Assembly: GCA_028583405.1 (NCBI GenBank)
Contig: CM053244.1
Coordinates: 3,880,793-3,944,792, forward strand
DNA length: 64,000 nt
From: Pogonophryne albipinna
Taxonomy: Eukaryota > Chordata > Actinopteri > Perciformes > Artedidraconidae
Direction of reading: 5' to 3'
The translations under genes were made by a program, and so were the position numbers. Positions 35,092 to 44,401 of this stretch are shown here, piece by piece. The notes beneath the pieces were generated by a model. The model did not search any database. It was given only the letters and a program-made list of their open reading frames with translations, and was not told the DNA's origin. The number at the start of each line of letters is the position of its first letter. The stretch's first letter is position 1.

Positions 35092-35443
35092 TGTTACGGT
35101 GTATGTTGGAAGCAGGACCCAAATGCAGATATAAACTGAAAAAACTCCTTTATTTCAAGGCTAGGATATAAACAAAGACAAAACAGAACACTCACCGACG
35201 AACTAGTCATGACACAAGACGAACCGACAAAGACAGAAAAACCAGAACTTAAATACACACAAGACACAGGTGAGGAGGGAGGAGAAAATACAGGGACACC
35301 AGGTGAACACAATCGGGTAAATTAGACACACCAGGGAAACTAACGACAGGGAACCACAGACAGATTTAAACAAGACAAAACACAGACAGAAAACCAAAAA
35401 CAGATCTAGAAAAGACAAAACACCATAAAAACAGATCGTGACA
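35092..35443 (-). repeat. 3' LTR of the non-autonomous element
   Basis: This 352-bp LTR has terminal TGT...ACA in inverted orientation. It differs from its partner by a few substitutions and small indels (about 30 bp longer near its end), which dates the insertion as not recent but not ancient. Confidence 0.88.
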
Positions 35444-35459
35444 TTACCCCCCCCTCAAG
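35444..35459 (-). other. Polypurine tract
   Basis: Minus-strand cttgaggggggggtaa sits directly before the 3' LTR. This is the usual position of the plus-strand primer site in LTR retrotransposons. Confidence 0.7.
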
Positions 35460-35589
35460 GGACGGATCCCAGACGTCCCAAAAAAAAGAACACAACAGTC
35501 CAAAACCTCAAGCAGGGTGGATGGAGGGACGTATCACTAGGCCACCAGGATGGGTGGAGGGGGTCAGGAGGACGGAACTGAGCTGACCG

Positions 35590-36330
35590 CCCAGGAGCAC
35601 AGCAAGGGATCTCGGGCGGACGGCCCGGGGGCAAGGCAGAGTTCAAAAAGGGGGACTCGGGCGGACGGCCCAGGGGCAAGGCAGAGTTAAAAAAGGGGGA
35701 CTCGGGCGGACGGCCCGGGGGCAAGGCAGAGTTCAAGGAGGGGTTCTCGGGCGGACGGCCCGGGGGCAAGGCAGAGTTCAAAAAGGGGTTCTCGGGCGGA
35801 CGGCCCGGGGGCAAGGCAGAGTTCAAAAAGGGGTTCTCGGGCGGACGGCCCGGGGGCAAGGCAGAGTTCAAAAAGGAGTATTCGGGCAGACGGCCCGGGG
35901 GCAAGGCAGAGTTCAAAAAGGGGGACTCGGGCGGACGGCCCGGGGGCAAGGCAGAGTTCAAAAAGGGGGACTCGGGCGGACGGCCCGGGGGCAAGGCAGA
36001 GTTCAAAAAGGGGTTCTCGGGCGGACGGCCCGGGGGCAAGGCAGAGTTCAAAAAGGGGTTCTCGGGCGGACGGCCCGAGGGCAAGGCAGAGTTCAAAAAG
36101 GGGTATTCGGGCAGACGGCCCGGGGGCAAGGCAGAGTTCAAAAAGGGGTATTCGGGCGGGCGGGCGGCCCGGGGGCAAGGCAGAGTTCAAAAAGGGGGAC
36201 TCGGGCGGGCGGCCCGGGGGCAAGGCAGAGTTCAAGGAGGGGTTCTCGGGCGGACGACCCGGGGGCAAGGCAGAGTCCAAAAAGGGGGTCTTGGGCGGAC
36301 GGCCCGGGAGAAAGGCAGAGTCCGAGGAGG
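35590..36330 (-). repeat. 45-bp tandem array (about 16 units)
   Basis: The unit ggcggacggcccgggggcaa followed by ggcagagttcaaaaagggg repeats every 45 bp with small variants (gact, ttct, tatt before cggg). On the minus strand it encodes 15-residue repeats in more than one open frame, for example NSALPPGRPPENPFL and PLFELCLAPGPSARE. Confidence 0.9.
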
Positions 36331-36439
36331 GGCGAAGACCACAGCTCTCAGGGGAACGGGCAGGAGCCGGTGTTGACCGGACAGTAACCAGAGCCGGTGG
36401 AACAGGTGTCGGCAAGATTCTCCACGGAAGAGGACAAGG

Positions 36440-37310
36440 AGTTGGCAGGACCCCCGGCAGGAGAGTAGACGGCGGGACCTCCAACGGCACAGGACCCCCG
36501 GCAGGAGAGTAGTCGGCGGGGCCTCCAACGGCACAGGACATAGGATTGGTAGGACCCCCGGCAGGAGAGTAGACGGCGGGACCTCCAACGAGACAGGACA
36601 AAGGGTTGGCAGGACCCCCGGCAGGAGAGTAGTCGGCGGGGCCTCCAACGGGACAGGACACAGGGTTGGCAGGACCCCCGGCAGGAGAGTAGTCGGCGGG
36701 GCCTCCAACGGCATAGGACATAGGATTGGCAGGACCCCCGGCAGGAGAATAGACGGCGGGACCTCCAACGGGACAGGACACAGGGTTGGCAGGACCCCCG
36801 GCAGGAGAGTAGTCGGCGGGGCCTCCAACGGCATAGGACATAGGATTGGCAGGACCCCCGGCAGGAGAATAGACGGCGGGACCTCCAACGGGACAGGACA
36901 CAGGGTTGGCAGGACCCCCGGCAGGAGAGTAGTCGGCGGGGCCTCCAACGGGACAGGACACAGGGTTGGCAGGACCCCCGGCAGGAGAGTAGTCGGCGGG
37001 GCCTCCGACGGGGCAGGACCCCCGGCAGGAGAGTAGTCGGCGGGACCCCCAACGGGCTGGCAGGATCCCCAGCGGAACCTCCAACGGGACAGGACACAGG
37101 GTTGGCAGGACCCCCGGCAGTAGAGTAGTCGGCGGGGCCTCCAACGGCACAGGACATAGGATTGGCAGGACCCCCGGCAGGAGAGTAGTCGGCGGGACCC
37201 CCAACGGGACAGCACAAGGTGCTGGCAGGATCCCCAGCGGAACCTCCAACGGTACAGGACATGGGGTTGGCAGGACCCCCGGCATAAGAGTAGTCTGCGG
37301 GACCTCCAAC
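36440..37310 (-). repeat. 60-bp tandem array (about 14 units)
   Basis: A unit containing aggacccccggcaggagagt and ggcggggcctccaacgg repeats at 60 bp, with a 120-bp higher-order pattern (cataggacataggattgg units alternating with acaggacacagggttgg units). Minus-strand translation gives 20-residue repeats, for example GGPANPMSYAVGGPADYSPA. All three minus frames stay open. Confidence 0.9.
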
Positions 37311-37315
37311 GGCAC

Positions 37316-37570
37316 ATGAGTAGGGACTTGAGAGGTGACTTGAAAGGAATCTCGAGAGGGAACTTGAACGGAGACTTAAGAGGGGACACGAGAGAGGGCT
37401 TGAGAGGGGACTCGAGAGGGGACTCGAGAGGGAACTTGAGAGGAAACTCGAGAGGGGACTCGAGAGGGAACTTGAGAAGTGTCTTGAACAGGGACTCGAG
37501 AGAGAACTGGAGGGGTGACTCGAGAGGGAACTCGAGAGGTAGCTCGAGAGGAGACTTGAGAGAGTTGGTT
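37316..37570 (-). repeat. 12-bp tandem array
   Basis: Degenerate repeats of gagagggaactc / gagaggggactc type. On the minus strand they encode runs of RVPS/QVPS tetrapeptides. Confidence 0.85.
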
Positions 37571-38419
37571 CGCCAACAGAACACGGGGGGCTGGAGTCGG
37601 CCGGTATGCTGACAGGACTCGGGGAGCTGGCGTCGGCTGGAGAGCCAGCAGGGGACGAGGTGCTGGAGTCGAAACCATGGCTGCTGGGGCCAGGACTGAG
37701 GCTGGAACCATGGCTGCTGGGGCCAGAACTGGGGCTGGAACCATGGCTGCTGGGGCCTGTACTGGAGCCGGAACCATGGCTGCTGGGGTCGGCACTGGAG
37801 CCGGAACCATGGCTGTTGGGCGCGGAGCGGAAGCCTGGACCCTGGCTGTGTAAGCCAGGTAATGGAGTATGGAAGCAAAGCTGCGTGGGCCGGTACTGGA
37901 GCATGGAGCCATGGCTGCTGGGGCCTGTACTGGGGCTGGGGCCAGAACTGGAGCCGGAACCATGGCTGTGTGGGCCGGTTCTGTAGCCTGAACCATGGCT
38001 GCTTGGGCTCGGGCTGCTAGCCTGGCCTTGCGACGACTCCTCTTAGCAGCCGCCTGAATACTCCGTGGACCTCCATAAGCCAGACGAGTTCCGGAATACG
38101 ACTCCTGGACAGGAGCAGGAACTGGGGCAGAAGCACGGGTTGACTTCAGGCGGAACCCACCAAGGCGTATGGTGCCAGGTTGGGAATTGGGAGACCTGGG
38201 GCTAGCAGGCCGGGAATCACATGCTTGAAGGAAGTCCAAAATCCAGTCAGGTAAGAACTCAACAAAACATGGTTACTCTGCTGCCATCTGGCGCGCCTCT
38301 GCCAAAACAGCCTCTCGCTGCTGAACTCCGGACGCTCCCCTCCTTTCACCATAGCTGCAAGCCAGCAAGTAGGTGAATGAAAGCAGCTCCCTTTCAAAAG
38401 GATCATCTGCTGGGTCCAT
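37376..38419 (-). CDS. Gag-like frame of the non-autonomous LTR element
   Basis: A frame opens at 38419 with MDPADDPFERELLSFTYLLA, just inside the 5' LTR. MDPAD is the usual beginning of teleost Ty3-type gag proteins. It meets a single in-frame TAA after about 48 codons. The same frame then resumes, FLPDWILDFLQACDSRPASP, GTIRLGGFRLKSTRASAPVP, with a basic patch (AAKRSRRKARLAARAQ) and then the Ala/Pro/Val and RVPS repeats. It leads into long open repeat frames down to about 35690. No nucleocapsid zinc knuckle or enzyme domain is visible. Whether the TAA is decay or a readthrough stop is unknown. Confidence 0.5.
37670..37995 (-). repeat. 33-bp tandem array
   Basis: Units of 33 bp built on ccatggctgctggggccaga encode AMVPAPVQAPA-type 11-residue repeats on the minus strand. 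Confidence 0.85.
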
Positions 38420-38438
38420 TTCTCTGGTCGGTTCGCAA

Positions 38439-38756
38439 TGTTACGGTGTATGTTGGAAGCAGGACCCAAATGCAGATATAAACTGAAAAAACTCCTTTAT
38501 TTCAAGGCTAGGATAGAAACAAAGACAAAACAGAACACTCACCGACGAACTAGTCATGACACAAGACGAACCGACAAAGACAGACAGAAAAACCAGAACT
38601 TAAATAATCATACAAACAAGACACAGGTGAGGAGGGAGGAGAAAACACAGGGACACCAGGTGAACACAATCGGGTAAATTAGACACACCAGGGAAACTAA
38701 CGACAGGGAACCAGACAGATTTAAACAAGACACAACACCAAAGACAGATCGTGACA
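38439..38756 (-). repeat. 5' LTR of the non-autonomous element
   Basis: This 318-bp partner of the LTR at 35092-35443 has the same termini. The putative primer-binding site, minus-strand ttgcgaaccgaccagag, follows directly at 38438. I could not match it to a particular tRNA. Confidence 0.88.
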
Positions 38757-38761
38757 GAGCT

Positions 38762-39354
38762 GCAGTCCTCCTGTCCTCACAACTCTTTGTTTGTTCTTAC
38801 TCTGAACCAAGTTTAGCTTCTCAACCCTGCCACAGTGCTCGCTATACGTGCCACCCCGTCTAACAGTACAGAAAGCAGCGAGGCGGATTTTGGTACCGAA
38901 GCCTACTCCTCAGTCATCCTGTTAGTTTAACTTGCCTGCCTCTTAGTTAATTCCCAGGTGAACATGTACGGTTAACGCGTTAACTCTAATTATTACTACT
39001 ATAAAGTTACATGAAAAGACCACAAATAAGGAAAATGACAAACTGAACAATGAGAACAAAAACGTCAACATCTGGTCGTTAAAGTATGACTATGTTCGCC
39101 TTAAATATAGCATATCCTCTCGTGCAATTAAGGCGCAATACGGCTCTTGTTTACAGCAAATGTGGCATTAACAAACTCCAAAAAATACGAGACTAACTTT
39201 AGGCGTATACGCTAAATGGTATAAGTGTGGAAAATAATACATTTTAACTTATCCTATTTTGAATTTCTTGGACTGACGTTAAATACAGCAAGTGAGATAT
39301 ACAATTTGAAATATCCTCTTTGGGCGAGGTTGTAACGGCACATTTTTTACTCAC
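38762..39354. other. Intronic interval, nothing recognised
   Basis: No exon or repeat is recognisable between the LTR element and exon 1. Confidence 0.45.
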
Positions 39355-39453
39355 CTTAAATATTCTGCCTATGTTCTCCAGCGTGATGTCAACATCACAA
39401 ATTCGAATTGTCCTAGTTCCCCGCCAGAGGTTCACGTGATCCTGCTCGAACAT
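39355..39453 (-). CDS. Exon 1 of the RING-like gene
   Basis: This 33-codon first exon starts with ATG at 39453 (MFEQDHVNLWRGTRTIRICD onward, ending IGRIFK) and ends in a consensus donor gtgagt. The GC-rich upstream sequence (39460-39560) is a plausible promoter region. The first intron, of about 5.7 kb, holds the LTR element and hAT remnants. Confidence 0.6.
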
Positions 39454-40557
39454 GTTGGTGTTACAAGTGTGGTCGAGGAGCTGGAGGAATTGTCAACGGT
39501 CTCCGCTTGGCGCAAATTAACAGAACTTCGGATTGCCGCTATATTTTGCGCGGCCGGAAGTAATCATTTCAAAATAAACCGTTAACTTTTAAAATAGTTT
39601 AGCTAAAACATATTTAATTTCCACTTAATTAAACGTCAAACATTTGAAACCTGCAAACATGTGAACATGAAGCTATTATTTTCAATAAAAAATAACTGTA
39701 AATTCTAATATATAATGTTGTTTTCGGGGGCCGATCTCTACGGACCCCCCTGCAAAATACAAGAACCGCTACTTGGAGGGGTCCAACAGGAGCTAGCCAA
39801 TGACAGAGACTGCAGCTTTTAAAACTGTCCCAAAGGAGTGGACCCGACTTTAGTGCGCCAACTGCTCTGAATTTGAACGTCACCCACCACCACTGCTGCT
39901 GTACGCCTACTCGAACGAGCTGATGGAGTCCAGCCTACAACCTTACCTAGAAATTATAAAGAAAATGTTACATAGTGGCTGTAGTGATGAAAAGATACAT
40001 CACTACTTGACTTTTGAATGTGGCATGCAAACTTTGAGGAGCATCCATTAGTAACATTCGCCGTTTTTGTAGAGAACACTGTTTAACAAGACAGCGAGTG
40101 ACCGACCATGAACTGGAAGCTGCTGTCTTCAATTCAGTAAAAGAGGTAATATTGGGCTACAATATGTTATATGGCGTTAATGTCCCAGAGATATACATTA
40201 TGGTAATTGTGTTTGCGTTATGTTATGGAGGCGGGTGTCTGTAGCAGGTTAGCCAATTGCTACAGACACCCGCCTCCTGTGGGCGACTTCTCCATATATT
40301 AAATAATTATAATAAAGTTTTTTGTGTGTGGCTCAGGGAGGGTGGCGCCCTCTATTGGCCAGCCGCCACTGCAAACGTTAAATTGTTCTAATACTCTTAA
40401 TTAACAAAATGAATAGACATCAAATACAGTAAAACTATGCAGGCCCAAGTTTAACTCTTGAGGTCGAAGCAATTTTTTCACATGTTAGGCTCATCTGGGC
40501 TTTTTTTGTAAAAATGCTATTAAAACATGAACCTTGGTGACCATCGGGCTGGCCTGC
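39454..40557. other. Interval upstream of the RING-like gene; hairpin
   Basis: GC-rich sequence up to about 39560 may be the promoter of the minus-strand gene. Bases 40227-40246 and 40258-40277 are a perfect 20-bp inverted repeat (ggaggcgggtgtctgtagca arm) with an 11-base loop. No coding sequence is supported. Confidence 0.5.
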
Positions 40558-40561
40558 ATGG

Positions 40562-41304
40562 TGTTAGAAATTAAAATCAATGTTTTGATAGCATAATGAA
40601 CTGTTAGCTGTTTTATACTGAAAAACCATAAGTTCCTGTGCACAACCAGTTGTTAAGCTTTTATTCTGAAAATCCTTCATCTCCGGTTAGCATTTAGCAT
40701 GAGGTGAATTTAGCAGCGAGATGATATGATGTTGCACACCGAAACCTACTGATTTCAACACTACAACTACAGACGTTGAGATATTATTATTGTTGTTGAA
40801 TATTAAATGAAGGTACAGTTTATTTGAGTACGTTATGGTTTACAGATGTGGGTAGCATGTGACAACTTCCGGAACGACCAGAAACCAAACTGCTGTGAAG
40901 TATTTCCTGGATTTTTTGGAGTATTGATTACAGCGTTTAGAATGTGTTAAATGAAAAGTCATGAAAGAGTTAAGGAAGAGAAAAGGCGTGTTTAGATATA
41001 TATTGAATGTACAATGTCTGTTTCCTCTGATATGCGAAACAACGGACATTAAGACGTGGAGAGCCGGCCCGCAGGGAGGAGCCAGCAGAGGATATAAATA
41101 CAGCGGGACCTGAGGGGTTCGACCTCTTTCTTCACCTGCCAGAGCCAGGAACCACAGCTGTTTTTTCTGTCGAACAAATATTCTGTTTGTAACATAACCG
41201 CGCCTTTTTAATTAAAGTACCAATTTGACCCCATCTCAGAGACTCGATTTAGTCTCCTTTTTAAGCTTCTCTCCTGGACGCGAGAATAACCAACACAGAT
41301 AACA
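40562..41304 (+). mobile_element. Retroviral-type solo LTR (copy C), 743 bp
   Basis: It begins TGTTAGAAATTAAAATCAA and ends CACAGATAACA, with atgg on both sides (40558-40561 and 41305-41308). A TATA box (ggatataaatac near 41092), an attaaa signal and the gacgcgagaataac tail are present. It is about 170 bp longer than copy B because of extra sequence in its 5' half. No internal viral genes remain. Confidence 0.9.
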
Positions 41305-41592
41305 ATGGTCTGCCTACAAAACAAAAATAAAGTTTATGCAGCCACTGCCTCTGATCATCAACAGACTTCATGCAACGCTTCATTCGATGCATTAGATAAT
41401 AATCTCTATCTCACTCCTAAACCATCTAAATCTACTTTCAGCACGGACAAATGTTAATAAAATACATCCATTGTTTGTTTTATATGCTTCTTGAAATCCT
41501 AAAAAACACATCGTTTTTCTAGAACAGATTACAAATCGCCTGAAAATGGCCATGTGTGACGAAGGTGTTGCGCTGGGCTATATCATGAAACT

Positions 41593-41867
41593 GAGGTTAC
41601 CTACTGTAACCCAGCTTCTATGAGTAAATGGCGCAGCCCTCTAAGGCTATCGCTATTGGGTTATCCCTCTGCGCCCCCGCGCAGCACTGAAACACTTGTA
41701 GTCCACGCCCACCCGCGGGCCTCCTTCCGGTATAAGTAGGAAGGGAGCCCGGCAATCTGCTCCCATACAATATAACTTTTCTTCAGCTATTCGTAGAGCC
41801 AGTGGGGCCCAGCGCATAGAGGGCTGCGCCATTTACTCATAGAAGCTGGGTTACAGTAGGTAACCTC
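41593..41867. repeat. DIRS copy 2 terminal palindrome (internal complementary region)
   Basis: Bases 41593-41643 and 41817-41867 are inverted complements with 51-bp arms. The arm contains gttacctactgtaacccagc. The enclosed sequence carries the inverted terminal repeat with its TATA-like ggtataagtagg. The motif ctctaaggctatcgctattg recurs after the second arm and, inverted, at 47.30 kb. Confidence 0.85.
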
Positions 41868-42371
41868 AGTTCTATTTCCTATATGGCTTCGCCCTCTAAG
41901 GCTATCGCTATTGGGTTAAGGGCGAAGCATGATGTAGTCTGCGCCCCACTGGGTCCGTCCGGCACTAGAAGCACAGACACACCTGCTCAATAACACCCCC
42001 CTGCCTGTTGTGCCATGCGTAATGGCGCCTCACCGTCCCTGGAACATAGCCAAACATGCCTATCTTCCCGACGGGGTGAAGGCTGGGAACAATACATACC
42101 GGCCGCTGTGAGAAAGTAGAGACGAAGGTCCCACCTTGTCCAACGATCATAGAGGGGGAACAGCCGCTCTCTCCGTGTCAGACAGGTAGGAGAGCGCTCA
42201 GCTGGATCCCTGACGTCACTCCCTCTGACCAGGCACTCCGTACGAAGTGTGTCAGAGTAAAGGGAACATCGCTCTCTGTGTGCCGAGAGGCGCACCGCTG
42301 GATCCCTGACGTCACTCACTCCGACAGGACACCCAGTACAGGGTGCGTCAGAGAGGAATGGGAGACCTCCC

Positions 42372-43454
42372 TCAAATAAAATTGGAGTGCGCTTTGATAT
42401 TCTCCGGGGGCTCCACCCCAGAGGAGACATATGCCTGTGACACAGCCTCACACAGCCAGTGTGACAGCCGTTGTGCAGACAGAGGTTGCCCGATCGAGCG
42501 CTCTCTATAATGCACAAACAGGTGCTGAGAACGGCGCCAGGCCGCCGTGCGCGCCACATAGCAGGACAGCGCGCGCACCAGACAGAGGAGATGGAATGTG
42601 GCTTCTTCCTCCGATTTATGAGGAGGCGGAAAAAACCCGTCCAGGGTGATCACTCTTGACCTAAAAGAGCTTGTGATGACCTTTGGCATAAAGGCTGGGT
42701 TAGGACGTAACACAGCCGAACTGCCATCCCCTTGGATCCGGAGGCATGACGGGGCCACAGAGAGAGCGGATCAATCACTCACCCTTTTCGCCGATGTTAG
42801 AGCCAAAAGCAGTACTACTTTGGCTGATAACATGTTGAGGGGAACCTGCTCTAAAGGTTCAAATGGGGCTTTGCTTAGTGCTCGTTACACCAAAGCCAAA
42901 TCCCACTGAGGCGCCAGTGCGCGTGACACCGGTCTGAGTCTTCGTACCCCTTGCAGAAACCGTTTCGTCAGGGGGTGACTGAACAACGTCCCTGCTCCGA
43001 AACCCACGTGACAAGATGATATGGCAGCCGCATATACCTTGATTGTGCTGAACGCCAAATTCCTGTCCAATAACAGCTGGAGGAATGACAGCACGTGAGG
43101 CAGGGGGCACGTAATGGGGTCCAGGCTTATTTCTACACACCAACGCTGGAACGCTGCCCACTTGGCTGTGTAGGACGCTCTGGTAGACGCGGCCCTGGCT
43201 CCCTGAATGGTGCATACAACATCTTGAGAGAGACCCAACCTATCTAAGTGTTCCCGCTCAGGGGCCATGCCCATAAGGGCTGGCACTGGGTGACTGTAGA
43301 TCGCTCCCTCCACCTGTGAGAGAGCGTCCCCGCGCCACGGACGCTCCCTCCACCTGCGAGAGAGCGTCCCCGCGCCACGGAATCTCCCACGGCCTGCCTG
43401 ACAGCGTACGCTGTAGGCATGGAAACCAGGAAGCTCCCGTGCGCTCCGGGGCAA
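42372..43454 (-). pseudogene. DIRS tyrosine recombinase (copy 2), C-terminus deleted
   Basis: The N-terminal core-binding part (43454-42885) reads ARAASTRASYTAKWAAFQRW, PLPHVLSFLQLLLDRNLAFS, KRFLQGVRRLRP. After a shift near 42880 the catalytic part (42758-42372) begins at APSCLRIQGDGSSAVLRPNP and ends abruptly at ENIKAHSNFI. The block containing the His-x-x-Arg box and the region up to FIRF, present in copy 1 at 760-870, is missing: roughly 100 bp are deleted between positions 42377 and 42386. An adjacent 38-bp duplication (43303-43380) also disturbs the upstream frame. Confidence 0.82.
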
Positions 43455-44325
43455 TTAGGATCACTGACAGCCGCTCCTCCTGCACTCGGTCCAGGAACCG
43501 AGGAATCAGCGGGACTGGTGGGAAGGCGTACAGCAGTCCCCTGGGCCATGGCCGATGTGCGAACGCGTCCACCCCCAGGGGTGGGTGGTCCCTTGCTGAC
43601 AGGGGGAACCAGAGGGCGCATTGCGAGTTCCTGCGTGCGACGAACAGATCCACCTCCGCCCTCCCGAACCGGCTCCAAACCTGGGCGATCAGCTCGGGAT
43701 GGAGGCTCCAGTCCCCCTGGCGAGGACCTCCTCTGGACATGAGGTCTGCCCCTTTGTTCAGCTCTCCGGGCACATCCAGTGCTCTGATGGAGAGCACGTG
43801 TGCGCGCGCCCAGATCAACAGCCGTCTGGCTGTGTTCAGGAGCTGCGCTGAGCGTACACCGCCCTGGCGATTGATATAGGCTGCCGCGGCTTTATTGTCT
43901 GTGCGAATCAACACATGCTGATTCCGCAGCAACGGGGCAAAATGCTGAATTACTCTCCGTACGGAGATCAATTCCAGCACATTTATGTGGAAAGACATGT
44001 GAGCCGGCCACTGTCCTCCCACTGCCTGCGACATGCACGTTCCTCCCCACCCTGAGAGAGATGCGTCTGTGAACACCGCGATGTGTGACGTCACTCTGCC
44101 CAGGGCCACCCCCTCTGACAGGACGTGGGGACTTTTCCAATAGGTTAAGTCTGAACCCACGGATAGAGGGATGACCACCATGCGCCTCTTCTGTCGCACG
44201 GGGTCGATGCGTAGGCTGATAAACCACCTCTGCAGTCTCCTCATGTGCAGGAGACCCAGGGGAATCACCCCGTGATCTGCTGCCATCATGCCGAGCAGCC
44301 GCATCACGGAGAGTGACGTCACCAC
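43258..44325 (-). CDS. DIRS RNase H and C-terminal polymerase region (copy 2)
   Basis: A 355-codon open frame contains the RNase H core HIAVFTDASLSGWGGTCMSQ, with the first catalytic Asp in TDAS, ELISVRRVIQHF with the Glu, and RTDNKAAAAYINRQGGVRS with the second Asp in TDN. The last acidic position is probably within ELNKGADLMSRGG. It degrades the RNA strand of the cDNA hybrid. The frame overlaps the recombinase frame at its 3' end, as usual in DIRS elements, and is offset from the reverse transcriptase frame, so at least one frameshift separates them. Confidence 0.82.
   Translation of the reverse strand: MVTSLSVMRLLGMMAADHGVIPLGLLHMRRLQRWFISLRIDPVRQKRRMVVIPLSVGSDLTYWKSPHVLSEGVALGRVTSHIAVFTDASLSGWGGTCMSQAVGGQWPAHMSFHINVLELISVRRVIQHFAPLLRNQHVLIRTDNKAAAAYINRQGGVRSAQLLNTARRLLIWARAHVLSIRALDVPGELNKGADLMSRGGPRQGDWSLHPELIAQVWSRFGRAEVDLFVARRNSQCALWFPLSARDHPPLGVDAFAHRPWPRGLLYAFPPVPLIPRFLDRVQEERLSVILIAPERTGASWFPCLQRTLSGRPWEIPWRGDALSQVEGASVARGRSLTGGGSDLQSPSASPYGHGP
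43303..43380. repeat. 38-bp tandem duplication inside DIRS copy 2
   Basis: The segment gctccctccacctgygagag followed by agcgtccccgcgccacgga occurs twice in tandem with one difference. Confidence 0.85.
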
Positions 44326-44401
44326 GCTGCGACGCGTCGAAGGAGAGCTGTCAGCGTCTCCACTCTCTGCCGTGAGAGTCGTGCTCTCATGCGGGCTGAG
44401 T

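Larger units (their letters stand above)
35092..38756 (-). mobile_element. Non-autonomous LTR retrotransposon, 3.67 kb, with tandem-repeat interior
   Basis: Two LTRs (35092-35443 and 38439-38756) flank an interior with no protease, polymerase or integrase. The 5-bp target duplication gagct lies at 35087-35091 and 38757-38761. Read on the minus strand, the LTR starts tgtcacgatctg and ends caccgtaaca, with aataaa inside. A purine tract (ttgaggggggggtaa) precedes the 3' LTR. The interior starts with a short gag-like frame and then four blocks of GC-rich tandem repeats. This is the architecture of a large non-autonomous (LARD-like) Ty3-type derivative. It sits in intron 1 of the RING-like gene, same strand. 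Confidence 0.85.
29327..39453 (-). pseudogene. Multi-exon gene with RING-like C-terminus, probably decayed
   Basis: Six exon candidates with GT/AG borders line up on the minus strand from 39453 to 29327; they are listed separately. Exon 1 ends in phase 0 and exon 2 is open in that phase. Exon 2 ends in phase 2 and exon 3 opens with the matching single base. Exon 3 then needs a one-base correction in an A run. The joins of exons 3 to 4, 4 to 5 and 5 to 6 also conflict in phase, and exon 5 needs a further one-base correction. The reconstructed order is a conserved N-terminal block, a basic segment (KELMRRKRRRTR), a helical segment and a cysteine-rich C-terminus. I cannot name the family. Frame conflicts suggest a pseudogene, but wrong exon borders are possible. 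Confidence 0.6.

Noticed and set aside
36291..36512. Plus-strand open frames in the tandem arrays
   Set aside because: They are shadows of repeat units whose length is a multiple of three. The element's signals (LTR, purine tract, MDPAD start) all point to the minus strand.
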